A DNA stretch of 20,907 bases, taken from contig CBCXVS010000117.1 of the NCBI GenBank assembly GCA_965178525.1, positions 1 to 20,907 on the forward strand, read 5' to 3'. The notes beneath the pieces were generated by a model. It saw only the letters and a program-made list of their open reading frames with translations, was not told the origin of the DNA and made no database searches. The stretch comes from CBCXVS01 sp965178525 (GTDB taxonomy: Bacteria; Tectomicrobia; Entotheonellia; Entotheonellales; Entotheonellaceae). A program made the translations under genes and the position numbers. Positions 6,701-14,587 of the stretch are shown here, in pieces (positions within the stretch are counted from its first letter, which is position 1; every line of letters starts with the position of its first letter).

Positions 6701-7702
6701 ATGACAAGAGGACACACCGGCAATATGGAGGAGCAAACCCGCACCGTGCTTCGGCTGGCTGGCGTCACCAGACCTCACGAGCCCGCACACCTCAGGCGTG
6801 ACCCGCCCCCTCTGGCGCTGCAAACGGATGTCCGGGTTCTCTCCTTCACCAGTGGGAAAGGAGGTGTGGGTAAGACGCACATTGTGGTGAATCTAGCGTA
6901 TGCTCTGCAGCAGCTAGGAGCACGGGTCATGATTTTGGATGCGGATCTGGGTTTGGCAAATGTGGATGTGCTCCTTGGCTTGACTCCGCGCTTTAATATT
7001 CAACACGTACTCGAAGGGCGAAAGACCCTCACGGACATTTTGGTGCGCGGTCCGGCCGGCATGACCATCCTGCCTGCCAGCTCGGGCGTGCACGATGTCG
7101 CGCATCTCACCGAAGTGCAACGCTTTCGTCTTTTAGATGCCTTGGATGCCTTACAGGGCGATCTTGATTTTCTTCTCGTCGATACCGGCGCCGGCATCTC
7201 GGCCAATGTTATCTATTTCAATATCGCAGCCCAGGATATCGTTATTGTGGTCACTCCCGAGCCGACGTCACTGACGGATGCTTATGCGCTGATCAAAGTC
7301 CTGGCGACTCAATACGCCGAGAAATATTTCAAAGTCATTATGAATGATGTTGCGAACGCGGACGAAGCTAAAGAAGCCTTTAGCCGCTTGAGCATGGTCA
7401 CCGAGCGGTTTCTTCATATTTCTCTCGACTATCTTGGATTGATTCCCCATGATGCCGCGTTTTCCCGGGCTGTACGGCAACAACACGCCTTGTTGGAACT
7501 CTATCCCGCGTCGCCGGCCGCTCGCTGCTTTTATCACTTGGCTCAACGCGTACTTGATATCCCGGGTAGCTCCCATCCGAAAGGCAATATTCAGTTTTTT
7601 TGGAGACGACTTCTGACCGGGCATCCGCAGCCCTCTTCCGAGGCGCTCCAGACCGTACATAGCGGATTTGACGACTTAGGCGACAAAGGAGTAGTGACAT
7701 GA
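6701..7702 (+). CDS. flhG: Flagellar number regulator FlhG (FleN/YlxH), MinD-like ATPase
   Basis: The 333-residue ParA/MinD ATPase has a deviant Walker A KGGVGKT at 53-59, ILDADLGLANVDVLLGL at 78-94 and LLVDTGAGIS (A' and B motifs). FlhG sets flagellar number and place by stimulating the GTPase FlhF through an N-terminal DQAxxLR helix; here the matching stretch is EQTRTVLRLAG (11-21), an imperfect version. FlhG also binds FliM/FliN in some bacteria, notable because the upstream genes encode those proteins. No flhF lies in the window, although flhF usually precedes flhG. ATG 6725 (residue 9) is an alternative start. The stop overlaps the fliA start (ATGA). The C-terminal tail past about 295 is not clearly conserved. 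Confidence 0.9.
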   Translation: MTRGHTGNMEEQTRTVLRLAGVTRPHEPAHLRRDPPPLALQTDVRVLSFTSGKGGVGKTHIVVNLAYALQQLGARVMILDADLGLANVDVLLGLTPRFNIQHVLEGRKTLTDILVRGPAGMTILPASSGVHDVAHLTEVQRFRLLDALDALQGDLDFLLVDTGAGISANVIYFNIAAQDIVIVVTPEPTSLTDAYALIKVLATQYAEKYFKVIMNDVANADEAKEAFSRLSMVTERFLHISLDYLGLIPHDAAFSRAVRQQHALLELYPASPAARCFYHLAQRVLDIPGSSHPKGNIQFFWRRLLTGHPQPSSEALQTVHSGFDDLGDKGVVT

Positions 7703-8460
7703 GTGATAGCCCCAGCGGCTCCGTGAAGGAGGCGAAGCGGATTACGCACCGCGAGAAAGAGCATCTCATTCTGGAGTACGCGCCTACCATTAAATATATC
7801 GCCCAACGGATTGCAGATCGGTTGCCGCCACACATTAGCATCGAGGATCTGATCAATGCTGGCGTCATCGGACTCATCGATGCCATTGAAAAATACGACC
7901 CGGGTCGGGATAACACGTTCAAAACCTACGCGGAATTTCGTATTCGAGGCGCCATGCTCGATGAATTGCGGGGGCTGGATTGGGTGCCACGCTCCGTACG
8001 GCAAAAAGAAAGCGCGTTGGAACGGGCGTACGAAGAATTAGAACGCCGGCTGGGACGGTCCGCTACGGATGAGGAAGTCGCCACAACGCTCGGCATCAAG
8101 CTGCATGAATTCTATGAGTGGTTGAATCAAGTCAAGGGCGTGTCATTATTGAGCCTGGAAACGCTTGGCATGCGCGCAGCCGATGGCGAGTCGATCAATC
8201 TTCTCGAGATTCTTCCCAGCGATGATACCAAGAGCCCGCCACAAGTATTCCAAACCCATCGCCTGAAAGAGATTGTGGCTCGGGCTATCGATGACCTTCC
8301 TTATCAGGAAAAAATCGTAATTTTTCTTTATTACTATGAAGAACTCACGATGAAGGAAATTGGAAAAGTACTGGAAATTACCGATTCACGTGTGTCACAA
8401 ATCCATACGAAAGCTATTCTGCACTTAAGAACAAAACTTAAAATCTTACGGGAGGAATGA
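7699..8460 (+). CDS. fliA: RNA polymerase sigma factor FliA (sigma-28/FliA-WhiG family)
   Basis: The 253-residue protein has sigma region 2 (about 24-100: SIEDLINAGVIGLIDAIEKY, FKTYAEFRIRGAMLDELRG, DWVPRSVR), region 3 (about 105-160, ALERAYEELERRLGR) and region 4 (about 198-250, LPYQEKIVIFLYYYEELTMK, ITDSRVSQIHTKAI). FliA directs transcription of late flagellar genes such as flagellin and chemotaxis genes and is held off by FlgM, whose gene lies about 220 bases downstream. It is translationally coupled to flhG by a 4-bp overlap. The last 60 or so bases are clearly more AT-rich than the rest of the gene, matching the AT-rich stretch that follows. All key motifs look intact. Confidence 0.94.
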   Translation: MSDSPSGSVKEAKRITHREKEHLILEYAPTIKYIAQRIADRLPPHISIEDLINAGVIGLIDAIEKYDPGRDNTFKTYAEFRIRGAMLDELRGLDWVPRSVRQKESALERAYEELERRLGRSATDEEVATTLGIKLHEFYEWLNQVKGVSLLSLETLGMRAADGESINLLEILPSDDTKSPPQVFQTHRLKEIVARAIDDLPYQEKIVIFLYYYEELTMKEIGKVLEITDSRVSQIHTKAILHLRTKLKILREE

Positions 8461-8462
8461 AA

Positions 8463-8579
8463 ATGAAATATAAAATAATGTTGATTTTAAGTATCTGGAC
8501 AGAATTATCTTTATGTATTTCTTCAGAAGAAAACATAAATTTAATTTTGTTTCAGTACTTATCAAAATTCATAATATGA
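8463..8579 (+). CDS. Possible 38-residue peptide with a signal-like N-terminus
   Basis: An ATG two bases after the fliA stop has GGGAGGAA at good distance and opens 38 codons. The start MKYKIMLILSIWTELSLC has basic residues, a hydrophobic core and a Cys, like a short secretory or lipoprotein leader, followed by a mostly hydrophobic tail. No family is recognised. Codon use is strikingly AT-rich (TTA, ATA, AAA, AAT) compared with its neighbours. It may be a real small protein, the broken start of a lost gene, or chance in AT-rich DNA. Confidence 0.3.
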   Translation: MKYKIMLILSIWTELSLCISSEENINLILFQYLSKFII

Positions 8580-8618
8580 TTGGCAGTATGATCCTGTATC
8601 ACGTGAATTGATATACCA

Positions 8619-8674
8619 GGAGGTACCTCGAAGTTCCGTAGATGTGTTGAGGAGCTGGGAGGAAAGATAGGAGG
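8619..8674 (+). promoter_or_regulatory. flgM leader rich in GGA motifs, candidate CsrA target
   Basis: Five GGA triplets occur at 8619, 8651, 8658, 8661 and 8670, and the last lies in the AGGAGG ribosome-binding site of flgM (8669-8674, ten bases before ATG 8685). Multiple GGA motifs overlapping a ribosome-binding site are the known hallmark of CsrA-repressed leaders, and csrA is the next gene but one feature downstream. A 10-bp palindrome GAGGTACCTC at 8620-8629 could place the first GGA in a hairpin. Repression by CsrA is inferred, not shown. Confidence 0.4.
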
Positions 8675-8684
8675 TCAGTACCCT

Positions 8685-8996
8685 ATGGCTTGCAATAGCG
8701 TACATCAGAGCAATACATTGTCTTGTGAAGGAGGCAACAACCAGCGAGACCAAGAGCGAATCTATGAAGACCCACAGGGCGTGCGCGCTGTGGGCAAAGA
8801 GACCATCGCGTTCCCTTCCCGAGCCGCAGCGACACAGCAGGCCCGAGAGGTGATACACGAGGCGCCGGAGATTCGTAAGGAGTTGGTGGCGCGACTACGT
8901 GATGCGTTTCACGTGGGCACACTTATGCTAGACAGACACGTGTTGCCGGAAAAGCTGATTGGTATGCAGCTCAATGACTTGCGCTCTGCGGCATGA
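8685..8996 (+). CDS. flgM: Anti-sigma-28 factor FlgM
   Basis: The 103-residue protein has a polar, probably unfolded N-terminal half and a C-terminal FlgM signature (about 65-95): APEIRKELVARLRDAF, GTLMLDRHVLPEKLIG. It corresponds to the family pattern I-x-x-x-R-V-x-x-L-R-x-A-I-x-x-G-x-Y-x-[IV]-D. FlgM binds FliA until the hook-basal body is complete and is then exported through the flagellar apparatus. Its position between fliA and csrA fits flagellar control. Length is normal for FlgM (about 95-105). The Leu-Met-Leu in place of the usual Tyr-x-Val/Ile is a mild divergence. AGGAGG precedes the start. Confidence 0.8.
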   Translation: MACNSVHQSNTLSCEGGNNQRDQERIYEDPQGVRAVGKETIAFPSRAAATQQAREVIHEAPEIRKELVARLRDAFHVGTLMLDRHVLPEKLIGMQLNDLRSAA

Positions 8997-9152
8997 GCCT
9001 GTACGGACGATACACGCACGTCGTCAAAGGAAATGGCAGAGAGCAAGGTGTGACGAGCGCAGGCGCGTGAGGACACTGCTACGACGATGCGGCCGGGGCG
9101 ATAGGGTGCACGATCACATGCTCGTCATTGAGCTTACTGAAAAGAGAATGCC

Positions 9153-9362
9153 ATGCTTGTCCTGACAAGGAAATCCGGTGAAAGTATCACGATCGGTGAT
9201 GATATTCGCGTCACGGTAATGGCGGTGAAAGGCAATCAGGTCAAGATTGGCATCGAAGCACCGTCCGAAACCAAAGTATATCGAGAAGAAATCTACATCT
9301 CCCTGCACGAGATACAGCGTAAGGTTGAGGAACCGTTTGACACACAAGAGCGCGAGGTATAG
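9153..9362 (+). CDS. csrA: Carbon storage regulator CsrA (RsmA)
   Basis: The 69-residue protein aligns along its length with CsrA: MLVLTRKSGESITIGDDI at the start, VTVMAVKGNQVKIGIEAP in the centre and VYREEIY with the RNA-contacting Arg44. It is a dimeric RNA-binding protein that blocks or stabilises mRNAs carrying GGA motifs and commonly controls motility genes; csrA is often found in flagellar clusters. The ribosome-binding site is weak (AAAAGAGA upstream). The 156 bases between flgM and csrA contain no gene I can support. It lies just before a strong hairpin and is the last gene of the flagellar block. Confidence 0.96.
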   Translation: MLVLTRKSGESITIGDDIRVTVMAVKGNQVKIGIEAPSETKVYREEIYISLHEIQRKVEEPFDTQEREV

Positions 9363-9374
9363 GCTGTGATCACG

Positions 9375-9425
9375 TTATCGTGGCGCCGGCACGCGGGGGG
9401 CGTGCCCATGCCGGCGCCACGATAA
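9375..9425. terminator. 17-bp perfect hairpin after csrA
   Basis: TTATCGTGGCGCCGGCA (9375-9391) is the exact reverse complement of TGCCGGCGCCACGATAA (9409-9425), separated by 17 bases that include a second possible stem, GGCACGC...CGTGCC. It starts 12 bases after the csrA stop and ends before the MFS start. The stem is very strong but is followed by AAATGC, not a T-run, so intrinsic termination on the plus strand is uncertain. It could act as a transcript-end stabiliser or factor-dependent stop. Confidence 0.55.
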
Positions 9426-9466
9426 AATGCAGTCGCCGCTCGTCTCGATGGAAAGTGTCAGGCCGC

Positions 9467-10720
9467 ATGGATACTTCAGCCTCGCTCTCGGCAGGCTTCA
9501 CGCGCACTCCCATACGCGGGTGGGCGGTGGCCTTGCTGTCTCGGCTGCAGCAGAGTAATGTTGCCGTCATCTCGTATTCCTTTGGGATGTTTCTCCCCTT
9601 CATCCGGGAAGACTTACACCTCTCCCCCTGGCAGGCGGGGTTGCTGCAGGGTACCTGGTGGGTCAGTTCGGCTCTCCTGTCGCTGCCGTGTAGTGTCATC
9701 TTTTCCCGCTTCCGTCCCGTGCTATTAATTCTCGTGTCCCTGCTGCTTGGCGTGCCGTTCCTTGTGCTGCAAGGGTTTGCCTACACCTTCGGCGTCTTAC
9801 TGCTGGCGCGGTTTGGCTTCGTGCTCAGTAATGTCCTAGCCACACCAGCCCGTCCACTCATCCTGCAGCAATGGATTGCTCCGTCCCAGTATGCCCTGGT
9901 ACTAGCCGTAGGTCTGTCTCAGCACAGTATTGTGCTTGCCACGGTCATCAGCACGAGCGCATTCCTGATTGCCGCGGTGGGCAGTTGGCAGGCGGCCTAC
10001 ATGATCCTGGCCGTCTTCTACGGGTTGCAAACACTCGCCTGGATGGTCGTGGCGCGGGAGCACCTGGCGCCGGTCAAAGGGCTGCAGCAAGCCCTGCAAG
10101 CGCCTCAGGACACCCCCATCCGGGCCCTCTGGATCTACCCCCAGGGTTGGCTCGTAGGCGTAACGATGTTTGCCCTGTCCGCCACCTGGACGGCCCTGGT
10201 GACGTTCCTGCCGACGCTCTTGTTGGAGGAACGCGGCATGCCGTTGACGATGAGCGGACCCCTGTTGGGTTTTCTCTACTATGCGCTGATCCCGTCCTCG
10301 CCGCTCGGGAGTTGGCTCGCGAAGAAGGTGCCGAATCGTCAACGCTTGCTCTGGATTCCGGCACTGTGTAACGTGATATTCGGTGTTGCGATTGTCTATA
10401 CGGCATCGCCGTGGCTGTTGATGATCTTACTCACCGGGACGGGGGTGATCTGGATCGTGTCACCCATTATGGAAGTGTTGCCATTCGAATTTCCGGGGAT
10501 TCGCCCCCGTGAAGTGGCCGTCATGGCCTCGTTGATCCGCACGTTGATGGGGCTCGGGTTCGCCGCTGGTCCGATGGTGACCGGATGGGTGACGCAACGG
10601 ACGGACTCGCTCCAAACCGGACTTCTGGTGCTCTGCGTTTTGACCGGTGTGGGCGTCATTGCCGGGTGGCTCTATCCGAGTCAACCGCAGGGCATAGAGG
10701 CCACTGACATGGCGTGTTGA
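9467..10720 (+). CDS. Major facilitator superfamily permease
   Basis: The protein of about 417 residues has a dozen hydrophobic segments and a soluble loop near the middle, as in MFS transporters. The first half includes YSFGMFLPFIREDLHLSPWQ and AGLLQGTWWVSSALLSLP, reminiscent of cyanate-permease/nitrate-porter-like (CynX) members. The short loop between TM2 and TM3 (SRFRPVLL) stands where the RxGRR-like signature would be and is degenerate. I chose ATG 9467 because the frame upstream (from 9380) runs through the hairpin and reads as low-complexity basic sequence. It is followed after 38 bases by the oxaloacetate-decarboxylase gene on the same strand, so it may carry a related organic acid. 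The substrate is unknown. Confidence 0.85.
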   Translation: MDTSASLSAGFTRTPIRGWAVALLSRLQQSNVAVISYSFGMFLPFIREDLHLSPWQAGLLQGTWWVSSALLSLPCSVIFSRFRPVLLILVSLLLGVPFLVLQGFAYTFGVLLLARFGFVLSNVLATPARPLILQQWIAPSQYALVLAVGLSQHSIVLATVISTSAFLIAAVGSWQAAYMILAVFYGLQTLAWMVVAREHLAPVKGLQQALQAPQDTPIRALWIYPQGWLVGVTMFALSATWTALVTFLPTLLLEERGMPLTMSGPLLGFLYYALIPSSPLGSWLAKKVPNRQRLLWIPALCNVIFGVAIVYTASPWLLMILLTGTGVIWIVSPIMEVLPFEFPGIRPREVAVMASLIRTLMGLGFAAGPMVTGWVTQRTDSLQTGLLVLCVLTGVGVIAGWLYPSQPQGIEATDMAC

Positions 10721-10758
10721 TCGCGATCTAACCTATTGCCTCGAAGTGAAGGAAAGAC

Positions 10759-11622
10759 ATGATGCTACTTTCTGAACGCCGTGAACGGTATCGTCAGGTG
10801 TTGGCTGGCGCCACCTGCGTCCATCCCGCCTCGGTTTTTGACGCGATGTCGGCCCGCATAGCGGAGTCGCTCAGATTCGAGATCGGTATGTTTGCCGGGT
10901 CGATTGCCTCTGCCACGGTCCTGGGAGCACCGGATCTCGTCGTCCTCACACTCACCGAATTCGCCGAGCAAATCCGGCGCATTACCCGGGGCAGCAACCT
11001 CAGCCTGATGGTGGATGCCGACCACGGTTACGGCAATGCCCTCAACGTCATGCGTACGGTGGAGGAATTGGAAACGGCTGGCGTGTCGGCCCTGACCATT
11101 GAAGATACCGTCTTGCCCATACCCTTTGCCGGGGAAGGAGCGGGTCTGATTTCTCAACTGGAGATGGTCGGCAAGCTCCGAGGCGCAGTGGCAGCCCGCC
11201 AGGATCCGACCCTGGTCATCATTGGCCGTACCGCTGTCTTGCGCTACGTTAGTCCTGAAGAAGCACAAGCGCGGGTCAAGGCGTATGCGGCAACCGGCAT
11301 TGACGCCCTGTTTCTGACGGGAACGAGAAATTGGGAGCAGTTGGAGGCTATCCGTCAAGCCACCACCTTGCCCTTGCTGTTGGGAGGCGCGCCGCCCGAG
11401 ATGGCCGATCCTGCTCGTCTTGCGGCCCGTGGCGTGCGCATCGCCCTGCAGGGCCACATGCCGTTCTATGCCGCTGCTAAGGCCGTCTACGACACCCTAA
11501 AGCATCTCCGGGACGGTGGTTCTCCTGCAGACCTGGGCGACAAAGTCGCCTCGGATGATCTGCTCAACATTGCCTTGAAGCGAGGCGATTACGCCCGTTG
11601 GCAGGGTGATTACCTACAGTAA
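10759..11622 (+). CDS. Oxaloacetate decarboxylase, PEP mutase/isocitrate lyase superfamily (PA4872 type)
   Basis: The 287-residue (beta/alpha)8 protein resembles Pseudomonas PA4872, which has the same length and decarboxylates oxaloacetate to pyruvate using Mg2+. Visible active-site features are AGSIAS (46-51), DADHGYGNALNVMRT with metal-binding Asp86/Asp88 (86-100), TIEDT with Glu115, IIGRT with Arg157 (normally ARTNA), and QGHMPFYAAAK with His233. His233 aligns with the His that distinguishes PA4872-type enzymes from lyases of the family. No Cys of the KKCGH lyase motif is present. The start has GTGAAGGAAAG upstream. Related annotations would be carboxyvinyl-carboxyphosphonate phosphorylmutase or 2-methylisocitrate lyase, but the motifs favour decarboxylase. 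Confidence 0.85.
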   Translation: MMLLSERRERYRQVLAGATCVHPASVFDAMSARIAESLRFEIGMFAGSIASATVLGAPDLVVLTLTEFAEQIRRITRGSNLSLMVDADHGYGNALNVMRTVEELETAGVSALTIEDTVLPIPFAGEGAGLISQLEMVGKLRGAVAARQDPTLVIIGRTAVLRYVSPEEAQARVKAYAATGIDALFLTGTRNWEQLEAIRQATTLPLLLGGAPPEMADPARLAARGVRIALQGHMPFYAAAKAVYDTLKHLRDGGSPADLGDKVASDDLLNIALKRGDYARWQGDYLQ

Positions 11623-11646
11623 GGCGAACCAAGCAGCTTGCTCTAC

Positions 11647-11703
11647 GGCGCTAAAGCGCCTCCATGACGCACCCCATACACACGCGGCGGCGCCAGCGCC
11701 GCC
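11647..11703. repeat. Two GC-rich inverted repeats after the decarboxylase gene
   Basis: GGCGCT-AA-AGCGCC (11647-11660) and GGCGGCGC-CA-GCGCCGCC (11686-11703) are perfect short inverted repeats in the gap before the methyltransferase. They could fold as hairpins at the transcript end, but there is no T-run. Nothing else is visible in 11623-11779. Confidence 0.4.
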
Positions 11704-11779
11704 AACTTCTTAAGCCATCATCAGCGAAGCATCAGGGACACGATGTCATCGACAATCCTTAGACGCAGCAGGCACAACG

Positions 11780-12451
11780 ATGTATACGGCACAAAATATT
11801 AAAACCATGGTGAGTCACTATTGGAGTGGCCGGGCTGCCGAGTTCGACCTCGGCCCAACCCACGCGATTCAAAATGAAGCACAACATCATGCTTGGCTGG
11901 CGCTTTTACAGCAAGTGGTGGGGCCACCACCGGTCAAGGTCATGGATGTGGGTTGTGGGACGGGTTTTCTGGCCATGCTCCTGGGGGAACTGGGTCATAC
12001 GGCCATGGGGATCGATCTCTCCGAGACTATGCTGGCCAAAGCGCAGCACAAAGCGGCGCACGCGGGGTTGAACGTTACCTTTGGTATCGGAGATGCGGAA
12101 GCGCCGCCGCATGAAGGCGCACCTTATGATGTCATCATCGAGCGGCATGTCATCTGGACGTTACCGCAGCCTCAGGCCGCACTACGTGCCTGGCACGCCT
12201 TGCTCGCCCCGGGTGGCCGCGTCATATTGATTGAAGGTATTTTCGACATGCCGAGCCACGAGCATACCATCTACAAAGACATTCAGGCACAACTCCCATT
12301 CTACGGCGGGCATCCAAGTGATGCCCTCGTCGCATGCCTGGAAACAGAGGGTTTTGTTGAGACGGCGGTCACACCGCTGATGGATGCTGCCCTGTGGACC
12401 GAACCGTCAGAATGCCCCCGGTTTATGGTGACAGGGCAGCGCCAGCGCTAG
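11780..12451 (+). CDS. Class I SAM-dependent methyltransferase
   Basis: The 223-residue Rossmann-fold methyltransferase has motif I VMDVGCGTGFLAMLLGELGH (about 54-73), the acidic ribose-binding strand GIDLSETMLAKAQ (77-89), DAEAPPHEGAPYDVI (motif II area) and LLAPGGRVILIEG (motif III). The N-terminus (HYWSGRAAEFD) resembles UbiE/BioC-like Methyltransf_11 members. Substrate cannot be told. It converges with the transporter gene on the opposite strand with a one-base gap between the stop codons, leaving no room for a separate terminator. Confidence 0.9.
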   Translation: MYTAQNIKTMVSHYWSGRAAEFDLGPTHAIQNEAQHHAWLALLQQVVGPPPVKVMDVGCGTGFLAMLLGELGHTAMGIDLSETMLAKAQHKAAHAGLNVTFGIGDAEAPPHEGAPYDVIIERHVIWTLPQPQAALRAWHALLAPGGRVILIEGIFDMPSHEHTIYKDIQAQLPFYGGHPSDALVACLETEGFVETAVTPLMDAALWTEPSECPRFMVTGQRQR

Positions 12452-12452
12452 T

Positions 12453-14396
12453 TCAGAGGAGCCCCATAGCATGCCAGGCAGGCACGCTGGCGCACAACGC
12501 TACCAGCGTGATTAGCGCATAGGCCAGCGCCGCGGGCCGCGCCTGGGCGTGATTGAACAGCTCGCCCCCGGTGCCGTGGTACAGAGCTAGATAGACGGCG
12601 CTCTGGTACGGCAGGAAAAAGCTGTTACAAGCTATCAGGGCCACGAGCCCTACGATCAGCGGATTGATACCCGCTGCGCCTGCGACCGGCGCCAGCGCAA
12701 TGGTTAGGAGAGAAGCAGCGGCCGGCCAGCGGATGACAAAGCTCACGGCGAAACAGAGTATGGTCATCGCGGCGACGAAAAGAATCGGGACGCCTGCCAA
12801 GGCGCCTACGGTATTAATCACAAGGTGGCCAAACCAGGGATTGAATTGCGTGTGGGCAAGCACTTGAGATAGGCTGGCAAGAGTGCCGAATAGCAGGACA
12901 AAATTCCAATTCACCGTACGGAGCGTTTCGGTCGTTAGCACGCCCGCCATCGCTAGGACCGTGAGCGCCAGCACCGAGACCCAGGCCGGATGCACGCCGT
13001 GCCATGGCTGTGTGATGAAGCCCAGCAGTAGGGCGCTCCCCACGATGAACGCGGCCCGTTCGTTGCAGGACGGCGGGCCAAGCAAGGCCCGTTGCACCTC
13101 TAAGAGGCCGGAGCGTCCCCTCGTTGCTTTCTCAGCGTCCGTGCGCGGGCGGTAGAGCCACAAGATCGCGGTGATGAGTCCCAGAAAGAGGATGGCATTG
13201 GCCGGCGCGGCGCTGACCGCCCAGGTAACCCAGTCCAGGTCATGGCTGATACTCGCCGGCAGCACCGCGAGGATGAGGACGGCGGTGGTGGAACTCGTGA
13301 GGAAAGTGGCCGCCATTTGCCCAAAGCCAATCAGTGCAGCCATGGCCAGGCCAGCGGCGCCTCGCGACTGTGGCGCATAGCCCAGCGCCGCTACCATCTC
13401 GGTCAGCGCGGGGGCGATGAGGGTGACACGCCCTAGCGCATTCGGGACTGCAGGTCCTGTCAGGACACCCGCGAGGCTGAGCGCCAACACTTGGCCTAGG
13501 AAACCCCCTCACGTGTGGGCGACAGTCCATAAGCCGAGGCGATACAGCAGACCGGACGAAGAGATAGCGGTTCCGACCACGAGGACACTGACGACCAGTA
13601 TCCAACTTGCCGAGGCAAAGCCGCTCAGCGCGATGGGGGTTGGCGCCACGCCGCCGAGTACCCAGACGCTGGCCAAAAGGAGCGCCAATATCCCTTCCGG
13701 AAGTGCGCCCAGCGCAAACAGAGGTACAACCGCAAAAAGCGTGACTAAGGCGTGCCAACCCGTGGCCGCGAGACCATCGGGAGGCGGCACGACCCAGCCT
13801 ACGAACAAAGTCGCCACGGCAAGACCGCCGCCAAGGAGACTCCGAGGCAGACGTCGGCGCTGGCGTGAAGACGGCGCCGCCCGTATCGATTCGTCCTCGA
13901 TGGTTGCTTCCGGTATCGCTACTCCGTCAGCCTGAGACGGCACGCGGTTGCCACTCAGCTGGGCGTTACCCTGAAGCACATGATGGCTGAGGATCCCGGC
14001 AATTGACAGCAAGACGCCCGGTTCTTGATGGGTCAATTCGATGAAGCGAGACCGCTCTAAACGGAATACTTCTCCTTCTGTGTCCGCCTGGATGGTGGCG
14101 GACCGTGAGCGATTGGTGAGTAGGGCCATCTCGCCAAAAGCCTCGCCGGCTCCAAAGGTATGCAGCCACGTGGGTTCATCGTCGTCCGGGGACGAGGCAT
14201 AGGCGCTGCAAGAGCCACTGATAACGAGATAGAAGGCGTCTCCCGGGTCGCCTTCGCGAAAGATGACTTCCCCGCTTGTAACGGGAACGATTTCGAGATG
14301 TGCGGCGAGTTTGGCAAGCGTGATACGATCGATGCCTTCAAAGAGTTCGACCCTGCTAAGCAGGTCTGTATACGAAAGCGTGAGTAACTGGCTCAT
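12453..14396 (-). pseudogene. Cyclic-nucleotide-binding domain / DASS anion transporter fusion with an internal TGA
   Basis: The gene reads from ATG 14396 to a TGA at 13509-13511 and continues in the same frame to a stop at 12453-12455 (647 codons in all). Residues 12-140 are a Crp-like cNMP-binding domain with IFREGDPGDAFYLVISG and the phosphate-binding cassette FGEMALLTNRSRSATI (Glu89, Arg98). From about 187 it is a membrane protein of the DASS (sodium:sulfate/dicarboxylate) type; after the TGA come GGFLGQVLALSLAGVLTGP and PNALGRVTLIAP, which match that family without a gap. The TGA sits at codon 296, where a one-base change from CGA (Arg) or TGG (Trp) would explain it. A GTG at 13490 could start the second half alone. 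It is likely a recent nonsense mutation or a base error; readthrough is less likely. Confidence 0.8.
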
Positions 14397-14531
14397 CGAT
14401 CATTGATTCCCTTCTGTACAAGTATGGTAGGCCGACCTGATTCATGCTGCTTAATTTTCTTCGGTCAGATTGCAACGCTGCTACACACAATTATTTCCCG
14501 CAGGGAGCGAGAAAATCCACCGAATGCCCAT

Positions 14532-14553
14532 TGCGGAATGCGGAATGCGGAAT
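14532..14553. repeat. Tandem heptamer repeat (TGCGGAA) x3
   Basis: Three perfect TGCGGAA copies lie in the 191-base gap between the GlnE and transporter genes. The gap holds nothing else I can support. A similar heptamer array (TGAGGAC) occurs at 19591-19608. Such short tandem heptamers in spacers are known from cyanobacteria and other large genomes. Confidence 0.8.
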
Positions 14554-14587
14554 TGAAGGGGAGGAATGTGGGGGCGTTACCACGCAT

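Noticed and set aside
9380..9466. N-terminal extension of the permease from an upstream start
   Set aside because: The added 29 residues would be encoded by the hairpin and are basic and low in complexity; the membrane protein begins sensibly at 9467.
13509..13511. TGA as selenocysteine or reassigned codon
   Set aside because: No SECIS-like hairpin was evident just after it, DASS transporters are not selenoproteins, and other genes in the window use TGA as their stop.
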